Origin: Pseudomonadota bacterium
Lineage (GTDB): Bacteria > Pseudomonadota > Gammaproteobacteria > Acidiferrobacterales > UBA6901
Reading direction: 5' to 3'
Length of the DNA stretch: 17,532 nucleotides
NCBI GenBank assembly: GCA_021785795.1
Contig: JAJYEK010000070.1
Coordinates: 1-17,532, forward strand
Shown here piece by piece: positions 1-6,828 of the stretch. The translations under genes and the position numbers were made by a program. The stretch's first letter is position 1. Every line of letters starts with the position of its first letter. The notes below the pieces were generated by a model. The model was not told where the DNA came from. It worked only from the letters and a program-made list of their open reading frames with translations, and made no database searches.

Positions 1-1
1 C

Positions 2-2662
2 GTGATGCTCGCACTGGCGCTGCTTTTCGCCGGCAGCGGGGCCGCTGCTGCCTCCTCCAGCGCAACGTCGGTATTCGGCCATTCGGTGTTGCGTGCAACG
101 CTGCCCAACGGGCTGCGGGTGGTCATCGTGCGCAACACGCTCGCGCCCGTGGTGACCACGGAAGTCAATTACCTGGTAGGTTCGAACGAGGCGCCGCCGG
201 GATTCCCGGGCATGGCTCATGCGCAGGAGCACATGATGTTTCGCGGCAGTCCGGGGCTTTCCGCCGGACAGCTCGCCGACATCATCGCCAACATGGGCGG
301 AAAGTTTGATGCCGATACCCAGCAGACAGTGACCCAGTACTACTTTACGGTTCCCGCCCAGGATCTGGACGTTGCCCTGCACATCGAGTCCATCAGAATG
401 CGTGGTGTGCTCGACACCGAACCGCTCTGGGTGAAGGAGCGCGGCGCGATCGAACAGGAGGTGGCGCAGGATCTCTCCAGTCCGCAGTACGTCCTCTACA
501 CCAAGCTGATCGGGACAATGTTCAAGGGCAGTCCCTATGCACATGATGCGCTAGGCACGCGGGCTTCCTTCAACAGGACCACGGGCGCGATGCTGAAGAA
601 GTTTCATGAGTCATGGTACGCGCCCAATAATGCCATTCTCGTGATTTGCGGTGACGTCAATCCGCGCCAGGCCCTGCGCCAGGTGCAGCGCTACTTCGGA
701 AATATACCGGCGAAAAAGCTTCCGCCGCGTCCGGCGGTCGTATTGCAGCCGTTCAAATCCCGGGTGATTCGCATGCCGACCGACCAGCCCTACGGCCTGG
801 CGGTCATCGCATACCGTGTTCCGGGCCTGAAGGCCCGCGATTTTGCAGCCATGCAAGTACTGGCCGATGTCCTCAACAACCGCAGGGGATCGCTTTACGC
901 GATGGTTCCAAAAGGCCAGGCTCTCGATACCGGCTTCGCCCTCGAGCAGCTGCCCACGGCTGGCATCGGCTATGCGGTTGCCGCGTTTCCCAAGGGCAAG
1001 CACGGGATGCCGCTGGTCCAGCAGATGCGGAAGATTCTTGCCGAAGACCTCAAGAACGGCTTCCCGCCCGATCTGGTCAATGCCGCGAAACGGCGTGAGT
1101 TGGCGTCTGCGGAATTCGAGAAAAATTCCGTTCCCGGTCTCGCCGATGCCTGGTCGGAAGTGCTCGCCGTCGAGGGGCGGTACTCGCCGGATGACGATCT
1201 GCGGGCGATTTCACGTGTCACGCTCGCCGATGTCAATCGTGTCGCGCGCAGGTATCTCTCGCCCCGCAGCACCGTGGTCGCAGTGCTGACGCCCGCGGCT
1301 TCGGGCAAGCCGGTAGCCGCGAAGGGTTTCGGCGGCAAGGAGTCGTTTACACCCACTCAGACCAGACCGGTGGTGCTTCCGGCTTGGGCGCGGCGCAGCC
1401 TGCGCAAACTCGTAGTCCCGGAATCGACCGTTCATCCGGTCGATACACGCCTTGCGAACGGGATTCGACTCATCGTGCAGCCGGAGACGGTGAGCAACAC
1501 CGTGAGCGTATTCGGCTATGTGCGCAACAGTTCGGCAATCGAAACACCGCGGGGACAGGATGGGGTGGGTGATGTGCTCGACCAGCTCTTCCGGTACGGC
1601 ACGACCACGCTCGACCGTGTTGCATTTCAGAAGGCGCTGGATGATATCGCCGCCAGCGAGTCCGCCGGAACGAGTTTTTCCCTGAAGGTGCCGGCGTACA
1701 ACTTTAAGCGGGGCGTGGCGCTGCTCGCCGATAATGAACTGCATCCGGCCTTGCCGACGAAGGCGTTCAAGGTCGTGCAGCGGCAAACGGCTGCCAGCGT
1801 TGCCGGCCTTTTGCAGAGCCCGGATTATCTGACGGGCCGCGCCCTGGCCGTGGCGCTTTATCCGCCGCACGACCCGGCTCTCCGCCAGGCAACCCCGGCA
1901 TCGATTTCGTCGCTGACCCTGAAGGATGTGAAGGCCTACTACCGTCACGTATTCAGGCCGGACCTCACCACGATCGTGGTGATTGGGAAGATCTCGCCGG
2001 CTGCCGCGCGCCAGGCCGTGGAGAAGTACTTCGGCGGGTGGCGGGCGTACGGGCCGAAGCCGCGCACGCTGCTGCCCCCCGTGCCGCTCAACAAGCCGTC
2101 GGTCACCAACGTGCCGGACTCGAGCCGGGTACAGGACAACGTCACGTTGGCGGTCAACCTCGGACTCACGCGCTCCAACCCGGATTACTATGCGTTGCAG
2201 CTCGGCAATCACGTTCTTGGTGGTGCATTTTACGCCACCCGTCTCTATCACGACCTGCGCGAGGAATCCGGCCTGGTTTACTACGTATCCTCTTCCTTTG
2301 ATGTCGGTCGGACGCGTTCGGTATATTCAGTCAGCTATGGCTGCAATCCTCCGAATGTGTCGCGTGCGCGGACCATCATTGTGCGCGACCTTCGCGCCAT
2401 GCAGGATACACCGGTGACCCCGGCGGAATTGCGGCGCGCCAAGGCGCTGCTGTTGCGCGAGATCCCGCTGTCGGAATCGAGTCTCGATCAGATCGCTGCC
2501 GGGCTGCTGGATCGGGCGCGTCTGCGCCTGCCCCTGGACGAGCCTACCATCGCGGCCCACAAGTACCTGAAGCTGACGGCGGCAGACGTGAAGGCGGCAT
2601 ATGCGCGCTGGCTGAAGCCTGCCAACCTGGTTCAGGTTACCGAAGGGCCGACTCCGCACTGA
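2..2662 (+). CDS. Exported M16-family zinc peptidase, two-repeat form (5' end possibly cut by window edge)
   Basis: M16 (pitrilysin/insulinase-type) metallopeptidase of 886 visible residues, probably periplasmic. The first ~20 residues are a hydrophobic Leu/Ala stretch like the core of a signal peptide, but without the usual preceding Lys/Arg. The true start may therefore lie left of the window; GTG at 2 and ATG at 5 are the first visible candidates. The inverted zinc motif HxxEH is H73-A-Q-E76-H77, and the third ligand is probably E153 within the GAIEQEVAQD stretch. A second M16 repeat begins near residue 470 after a Pro-rich linker. At the equivalent motif (residues 521-528, GVGDVLDQ) the ligands are D, D and Q, so this half should be non-catalytic, as is usual for one half of these proteins. 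The physiological substrate cannot be told. It converges on the unit ending at 2753, and no clear terminator is seen in the 90-bp gap. Confidence 0.93.
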   Translation: MMLALALLFAGSGAAAASSSATSVFGHSVLRATLPNGLRVVIVRNTLAPVVTTEVNYLVGSNEAPPGFPGMAHAQEHMMFRGSPGLSAGQLADIIANMGGKFDADTQQTVTQYYFTVPAQDLDVALHIESIRMRGVLDTEPLWVKERGAIEQEVAQDLSSPQYVLYTKLIGTMFKGSPYAHDALGTRASFNRTTGAMLKKFHESWYAPNNAILVICGDVNPRQALRQVQRYFGNIPAKKLPPRPAVVLQPFKSRVIRMPTDQPYGLAVIAYRVPGLKARDFAAMQVLADVLNNRRGSLYAMVPKGQALDTGFALEQLPTAGIGYAVAAFPKGKHGMPLVQQMRKILAEDLKNGFPPDLVNAAKRRELASAEFEKNSVPGLADAWSEVLAVEGRYSPDDDLRAISRVTLADVNRVARRYLSPRSTVVAVLTPAASGKPVAAKGFGGKESFTPTQTRPVVLPAWARRSLRKLVVPESTVHPVDTRLANGIRLIVQPETVSNTVSVFGYVRNSSAIETPRGQDGVGDVLDQLFRYGTTTLDRVAFQKALDDIAASESAGTSFSLKVPAYNFKRGVALLADNELHPALPTKAFKVVQRQTAASVAGLLQSPDYLTGRALAVALYPPHDPALRQATPASISSLTLKDVKAYYRHVFRPDLTTIVVIGKISPAAARQAVEKYFGGWRAYGPKPRTLLPPVPLNKPSVTNVPDSSRVQDNVTLAVNLGLTRSNPDYYALQLGNHVLGGAFYATRLYHDLREESGLVYYVSSSFDVGRTRSVYSVSYGCNPPNVSRARTIIVRDLRAMQDTPVTPAELRRAKALLLREIPLSESSLDQIAAGLLDRARLRLPLDEPTIAAHKYLKLTAADVKAAYARWLKPANLVQVTEGPTPH

Positions 2663-2752
2663 TGCAGCTGGTGAAGCGCGCCATCGGCTCCGTGCGGGGA
2701 TGGTCGGGTTGGGGTCGTGTCACTGCAGCAGGTCGTCGGCTGCCGGCTCAAG

Positions 2753-3295
2753 TCAGGGAAGGGAAGACTCGAGGAACACTGTTTCCTCCTCGGTGAGCTG
2801 CGAGGCGGCGTCGATGGAGATTGACGGCTTGGCGGCCGTCGTTGGGGCCTGCGCTTGGTTCGCCGGCTCGATCAGCAGTGCAGCCTGTCCATTCACGAGC
2901 AGGACGCGGAAGCAGAAGATCTGCAAGCGGGTCGGGTCCGAAGCGATCAAGCCGACCCCCGGCGGCAGCGCGGGCATCAGTACCACAAGGCGTGGCGAGA
3001 GCGGCCCCTCGATATTGCCAAGTTGCGGATAGAGTCGCTTGAGCCAAGGGGTGCCCGCGCATGTCTCCTGCCATGCCGAGAGGCCCGTCAGAAGGGCCTC
3101 GATGCCGTCCTCGGGATCGAAACTGATCAGCGTCAGCCCGCTGGCGGCTTCGAGCGCCAGGATCGGAGATCCCGAGCATGACAGCTCTGCGTCCAGAACA
3201 GTTGCCGAAGCGAGAAACGAATCCAGGGATGCGGCGATGAGATCCCGCAGTGCGGCTTTGGATGGGGTCGGTTCGCAGCGGATGTCGAGTGCCAT
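2753..3295 (-). CDS. Hypothetical protein, last gene of the merR-parA unit
   Basis: A 180-residue soluble protein that I do not recognise. Its ATG lies one base after the TGA of the gene before it (TGA-C-ATG), with no good ribosome site of its own, so translational coupling is likely. The protein is predicted cytoplasmic, with no signal peptide or membrane segment. The middle (about 30-140) alternates hydrophobic strands and helices. The order is a strand with LALEA near residue 48, a helix with a Trp (ALLTGLSAW), then strands LVVLMP, FCFRVLLVNG and ALLIEP. That order faintly recalls PD-(D/E)XK nuclease-like folds, but the Lys of an E-x-K motif is absent, so I would not call it a nuclease. 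The tail from about 143 is Ala/Pro/Thr-rich and acidic. Its place behind the ParA-type genes suggests a partner or adaptor role, which is inference only. Confidence 0.72.
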   Translation of the reverse strand: MALDIRCEPTPSKAALRDLIAASLDSFLASATVLDAELSCSGSPILALEAASGLTLISFDPEDGIEALLTGLSAWQETCAGTPWLKRLYPQLGNIEGPLSPRLVVLMPALPPGVGLIASDPTRLQIFCFRVLLVNGQAALLIEPANQAQAPTTAAKPSISIDAASQLTEEETVFLESSLP

Positions 3296-3296
3296 G

Positions 3297-4082
3297 TCAA
3301 CGTATCCGGGCCGATGCGTTCTTAGGAGTATCGGGAGTGCCGGCTGGATGCGACCCCGGATTGCGGCCCAGAAAACCTTCCTTGATCAGCGCATCGACGA
3401 CGCCCTTGAGCGAGTCCGTCGATACGCTACCAGGTTTGTCGGCTGGTTCCGCCGTCGGCTCGGAAGTGATGACCGCGCCGATATAGGTCACTGTACGTCC
3501 GAGGAAACGCATCGCGGCAGCGGCCAGACGGTCGAAATAGCAGCGGGCGTCCTCGTCGCTTGTTGCGCCGACTATGATGGCGCCGATGCGCGTCAGGACG
3601 CCCGCAACTGCAAGATGCTTCACGTTAAGATAACAGCGCTTCAGGGCCGGTAACGACGCGCCCACCGCGATCAGAGTGTGCTCGTATTCACGCAGGTGTG
3701 GATCCCGCGAGTCGGTGACCGGTATCAGACAGATACGCGGCGGCCGCTTGCTTCCGCCAATTTCCTCTTGCAGATGTCGGCGCAGCGCTGCCGGGGAATC
3801 CAGATGGCTGCTGAGGGACGAGGACCGCGGATCAGCGCTGCGCAGGCTCGATTCGACGTGGAGTACCAGTGCTGTCAGCCCGTGCGTGTGCAGGGCGCGG
3901 GCGAGGGCGTAGACAAAGACTTGCGTGAGCTCCGAATCCACCAGTACCGGAAGCAGGTGGGTATCGGGCGCGGGCGCATGTCCATCCGCCGGGTTGGAGT
4001 CCGGTTCGCTCAGAAAATACTGGCTGATGCCAGCAAGCCGCTCGCGTGTGCCCGTGACCTTGCCGCTGCGGGATGGGGTCAT
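3297..4082 (-). CDS. MinD/FlhG-like protein lacking Walker A (degenerate P-loop ATPase relative)
   Basis: A 261-residue protein whose ATG overlaps the TAA of the ParA gene by one base (TAATG), indicating coupled translation. The N-terminal ~40 residues are polar and low-complexity. The stretch from LLPVLVDSE (about 43) through a helix to ALVLHVES looks like the start of a MinD/ParA Rossmann core, but no GKGGxGKT-type loop is present. The segment around residues 160-205 has an Ile-rich strand ending in Val-Gly-Ala, then DEDARCYFDRLAAAAMRFLG and a YIGAV strand. It resembles the corresponding part of MinD and FlhG/FleN proteins, where a Val-Asn-Arg strand precedes a helix and a LG-x(4)-YLG turn. 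I infer a catalytically dead ATPase-fold partner of the upstream ParA, perhaps a heterodimer or regulator. The family assignment is by eye and uncertain; that it is a real gene is much surer, from its coupling and codon use. Confidence 0.75.
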   Translation of the reverse strand: MTPSRSGKVTGTRERLAGISQYFLSEPDSNPADGHAPAPDTHLLPVLVDSELTQVFVYALARALHTHGLTALVLHVESSLRSADPRSSSLSSHLDSPAALRRHLQEEIGGSKRPPRICLIPVTDSRDPHLREYEHTLIAVGASLPALKRCYLNVKHLAVAGVLTRIGAIIVGATSDEDARCYFDRLAAAAMRFLGRTVTYIGAVITSEPTAEPADKPGSVSTDSLKGVVDALIKEGFLGRNPGSHPAGTPDTPKNASARIR

Positions 4083-5230
4083 TACAGATCCATCAGTTCC
4101 GCAGGTTCCTGCACCCGCAGCAGCGAATTGTGGCCGCCGACATGATTCGGAATGCGGGCAGGGTTGACCGGATCATCCTGCCAGCGCCCGTCTACAACCA
4201 GACGGTACTGATACAGTCCGGGGGCGACCAGCAGGGTCTTTTCGACATCGTTGCCTACTATCCGGGTCTCGACGTTCTGATCCGGGATCCAGTCGTTGAA
4301 GTCGCCGGCAACCTGGATGTTTTTCGCAGCGAGACCCGGGAAATGCAGCACCGTGCGCTGCGGTTGGCCGCGACCGGCGGCGCGTGACGGGATCTTCGGG
4401 GTGGTCAATGGCTGTGCCGCATTGGCCGGGGGCGCGGCGGTATCTTCGCGCCGTTGCGGGCCTTCGCGACGCCGCTCGGCGAGTCCTTTCAGCACCTCGT
4501 CGGCAAGGCGATTATACTCGACGGCGGCAACGCAAGTCGGGTCGAAATCTACGATCGGTCGTCCATCGCAAACTGCCTCCTTCAGCCGTACCGTGTAGTG
4601 CACCATGAGGGGAGTGACTTCATCGGCAAACCGCTCCCAGATCTGGCGCAGGAGCTTCCGCGACAGGCGTGTGCGGTCGTCGACCAGCGTGGGCAGGATG
4701 CGCATTGGTATGTCGAGCCCGTATTTTTCGCGCAGCAGCGAGATCGTTTCGCGCAGCCGCTCGATGCCGTCGACCGCAAACAGGCTCAGTTCCATGGGTA
4801 TCAGAACCTGGTCGGAAGCACGCAGTGCGTTGATGGACAGAAAGCCAAGCGTCGGCGGACAATCGATGATGACGTAGTCATAGCGGTGCCGGAAACGCGC
4901 CAGATGCATCGTGAGTTGGCGTTCGCGCTCGCTGTTGTCCGGCAGGCTGTGTTCGGCGGCAGCCAGCGATATGGTAGCCGGAACGGCGTCGACGCCGGGA
5001 ACAACCTGCGGCAGGATGACCTCGCCCAGAGACGCCTCTCCGGCAAATACCTCGTATAGCCCCGGAATGTCTTCGCAGCGCATTCCCAGTCCGAGGCAGG
5101 CGTGCCCCTGGGGGTCCATGTCGACGAGCAGAACGCGCTGGCCCTTGTTGCCGAGGCAGGCTGCAAGATTGATGGCCGTCGTGGTCTTGCCGCAGCCGCC
5201 TTTCTGGTTGGCAATCGCAATAACCGTCAT
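4082..5230 (-). CDS. ParA-family ATPase fused to a C-terminal AMPK/CBM48-type glycogen-binding domain
   Basis: A 382-residue protein. Residues 1-250 are a complete ParA/Soj ATPase. It has the deviant Walker A K10-GGCGK15-TT with signature lysine, Walker A' LLVDMDPQG (D37, D39) and Walker B YVIIDCPP (D123), so it should bind and hydrolyse ATP as a dimer. A disordered Arg/Pro/Ala linker (about 251-295) leads to an E-set domain at about 296-373 with the hallmarks of AMPK-beta glycogen-binding modules: GDFNDW (W314), YQYRLVVDGRW (R343, W350), DDP and a final GGHNS (N368). By comparison with rat AMPK beta1, W314, W350 and N368 correspond to sugar-contacting residues, and R343 replaces a Lys. A ribosome site AGGTGA precedes the ATG. 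No ParB gene is seen nearby. Known ParA relatives position plasmids, chromosomes, carboxysomes and chemoreceptor arrays; a glucan-bearing cargo is my inference. Confidence 0.95.
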   Translation of the reverse strand: MTVIAIANQKGGCGKTTTAINLAACLGNKGQRVLLVDMDPQGHACLGLGMRCEDIPGLYEVFAGEASLGEVILPQVVPGVDAVPATISLAAAEHSLPDNSERERQLTMHLARFRHRYDYVIIDCPPTLGFLSINALRASDQVLIPMELSLFAVDGIERLRETISLLREKYGLDIPMRILPTLVDDRTRLSRKLLRQIWERFADEVTPLMVHYTVRLKEAVCDGRPIVDFDPTCVAAVEYNRLADEVLKGLAERRREGPQRREDTAAPPANAAQPLTTPKIPSRAAGRGQPQRTVLHFPGLAAKNIQVAGDFNDWIPDQNVETRIVGNDVEKTLLVAPGLYQYRLVVDGRWQDDPVNPARIPNHVGGHNSLLRVQEPAELMDL

Positions 5231-5249
5231 GTGGTCACCTCACTGGGAT

Positions 5250-5270
5250 GCCGATTCCGAAGAGATCGGC
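5250..5270. repeat. Short inverted repeat in the merR-parA gap
   Basis: GCCGAT (5250-5255) and ATCGGC (5265-5270) form a perfect 6-bp inverted repeat with a 9-base loop, inside the 61-bp gap between the MerR-type gene and the ParA gene. It lies about 20 bases upstream of the ParA start. It could be an operator half-site pair or a small RNA hairpin tuning ParA expression. Such a short repeat can occur by chance in GC-rich DNA. Confidence 0.35.
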
Positions 5271-5291
5271 TCTGTCGAAGTTGCTCCCGGC

Positions 5292-5834
5292 CTACCCGCT
5301 GCGCCGGCTTCCCGCCGGCTGGGTCTCGTTATCGCTCCTGCTGCCCTGGCTTGCCTGATTTGGCCGCTTATTCCGGGTCCGGACGTCCGGTCCGCCAAAC
5401 AGCTCTCCCTGTTGCGGTCCGGACTCTCCGGTCGCAAGGCCGAGCCGTGCCAGCTGCCGCTGCAATTCCGCCAATGGCAGGATCCATTCCTGGCCGCTCA
5501 TGGCCTCGAAGGCGATGCCATCCCGGAAGACGAGGACCACATCGCCGGTGGCTATGACCGAAAGCTCGGCAAGCGGTTGCTTAAGCGTGGGGAGCAATTG
5601 CTGCAGGGATCCGATGCTTCGGCGGATGTGCCGGAGCGATATGCCCGCATCGAGCAGTTGCGCGGCTGCACGCAGGGCGACCAGGTCGGTAAAGCTGTAG
5701 CGGGCATGTCCGCCGCGTGTGCGGCGGGACGGTGGGACCAGCCCGGTCTTGCGCCAGTAATGCAGCTGGCGAAGAGTCAGTCCGGTGACGGCGCTAACCT
5801 GCCTGCTTGTGAACCCCAAGTCGATCCTGGGCAC
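5292..5834 (-). CDS. MerR-family transcriptional regulator
   Basis: A 180-residue protein with an N-terminal MerR winged helix-turn-helix (about 7-75). The pattern is FTSRQVSAVTGLTLRQLHYW, then KTGLVPPSR, GGHARYSFTDL and a LLDAGISLRHIRR helix. The C-terminal half (about 85-135) has a short beta-rich segment with VIATGDVVLVFRDG rather than a metal-binding cysteine loop, so this is not a metal sensor of the MerR/CueR type. The tail is Gln/Gly/Arg-rich. The start is GTG at 5834, preceded 4 bases away by GGAGG (5839-5843 on the complementary strand). It is the first gene of the minus-strand unit, 61 bp ahead of the ParA gene, and probably controls that unit and itself. The ligand or signal is unknown. 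Confidence 0.9.
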   Translation of the reverse strand: MPRIDLGFTSRQVSAVTGLTLRQLHYWRKTGLVPPSRRTRGGHARYSFTDLVALRAAAQLLDAGISLRHIRRSIGSLQQLLPTLKQPLAELSVIATGDVVLVFRDGIAFEAMSGQEWILPLAELQRQLARLGLATGESGPQQGELFGGPDVRTRNKRPNQASQGSRSDNETQPAGSRRSG

Positions 5835-5862
5835 TCAGCCTCCAAGGATGCGGATCGGGCCA

Positions 5863-5892
5863 AGGGTAGGGGAACGGTGCGGTAAAAGTCAA
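5863..5892 (-). promoter_or_regulatory. Candidate promoter of the merR-parA unit
   Basis: On the minus strand TTGACT (5892-5887) is followed after 18 bases by TACCCT (5868-5863), a sigma-70-like pair with a good -35 and a weak -10. It is followed within about 30 bases by the GGAGG site and GTG start of the MerR gene. The rest of the 298-bp divergent region to the gst start at 6133 holds A-tracts, an inverted repeat at 5899-5924 and no gene that I can support. For gst only a lone TATCAT at 6097-6102 stands out. Confidence 0.45.
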
Positions 5893-5898
5893 GAAAAA

Positions 5899-5924
5899 GC
5901 GACAAAAAAGCGTCAGATTGTCGC
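5899..5924. repeat. 7-bp inverted repeat upstream of merR, possible operator
   Basis: GCGACAA (5899-5905) and TTGTCGC (5918-5924) form a perfect inverted repeat with a 12-base spacer, next to A-tracts and just upstream of the -35 box proposed for the merR unit. Its position and symmetry fit a dimeric regulator site, perhaps for the MerR-type protein itself. MerR proteins more often bind between -35 and -10, so another regulator is possible. Confidence 0.4.
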
Positions 5925-6132
5925 GTTTGTTCGGAAAAGGTCCCGTGCCGGCACGGCCTGGGCGACGGGGGCGGCTGCCTGCCGGGCGCACGGCATCGGA
6001 TCGCATCGCGTTTCCGAAAGCAGGTATGCTGGGCGTGCCGGGAGTTGCCGGGCACTGGCTAACCGTTGCGGAACCCGGCGGCGTTGTCGGCGGTCGTATC
6101 ATCCGTGCAGTCTCTGAAGGGAAGGCTGAACA

Positions 6133-6804
6133 ATGATTGAATTATTTACGGCAGCGACCCCTAACGGGTACAAGGTGTCCATCCTGCTCGAGGAACTGGG
6201 GCTTCCGTACACAGTGCGGCCCATGGATCTCGGTCGCATGGAGCAGAAGGAGCCTTGGTACCTCCAGATTAATCCCAACGGCCGAATCCCGGCAATCATC
6301 GACCACGATCTGGGAGATTTCGTGGTGTTTGAGTCCGGCGCCATTCTGGTCTATCTGGCGGAAAAAACGGGCCGGTTTCTGCCCACGGATCCCAAAGGAC
6401 GCTCGCGGGTGATGCAGTGGCTCATGTTCCAGATGGGGGGCATCGGGCCGATGCAGGGCCAGGCGAACGTGTTCTTTCGTTACGCGCCGGAAAAGATTCC
6501 CTATGCCATCGAGCGCTACCAGAAGGAGACCCTGCGCCTATACCAGGTACTAGAGCGCCAGCTGGACCAGCGTGAATACCTGCTCGACGAGGTGTCGATC
6601 GCAGATTTCGCGGCCTTCCCGTGGGTGCGTAGCCATGACTGGGCGGGGCTGTCGATCGAAGGGCTGCCCAATGTCCGAAGATGGCTGGATACGCTGTCGG
6701 CCAGGGAGGGGGTCCGACGCGGTCTGACCGTGCCCGCCAAGACAGAACGCGTCTCCAGTGACGCACAGGAGCAGGCCATTCGGACGGGTCGCAGTCTTCT
6801 GTAA
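6133..6804 (+). CDS. Glutathione S-transferase, YfcG-like (Nu class)
   Basis: A 223-residue cytoplasmic glutathione S-transferase. The N-terminal thioredoxin-like domain (about 1-80) opens with [12 protein letters not shown], matching the TPNG active-site turn of E. coli YfcG (T9, N11), and has IPAI and the glutathione-binding E67-S68 in FESGA. The all-helical C-terminal domain (about 88-205) contains [17 protein letters not shown] and [10 protein letters not shown], all typical of YfcG/YghU relatives. Those enzymes have disulfide-bond reductase activity with glutathione, so the same activity is likely here. The length is near that of YfcG (215). A purine-rich ribosome site (AAGGGAAGG, 6117-6125) precedes the ATG. 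The gene is divergent from the merR unit and convergent with the c-di-GMP gene, 24 bp apart. No functional link to either neighbour is visible. Confidence 0.95.
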   Translation: MIELFTAATPNGYKVSILLEELGLPYTVRPMDLGRMEQKEPWYLQINPNGRIPAIIDHDLGDFVVFESGAILVYLAEKTGRFLPTDPKGRSRVMQWLMFQMGGIGPMQGQANVFFRYAPEKIPYAIERYQKETLRLYQVLERQLDQREYLLDEVSIADFAAFPWVRSHDWAGLSIEGLPNVRRWLDTLSAREGVRRGLTVPAKTERVSSDAQEQAIRTGRSLL

Positions 6805-6828
6805 TCCGGTCGGTCGCGGTGCGGGGCG

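Noticed and set aside
1211..2251. 346-codon minus-strand open frame inside the M16 peptidase gene
   Set aside because: Antisense to a confidently assigned peptidase; composition rich in Arg/His/Gly without motifs.
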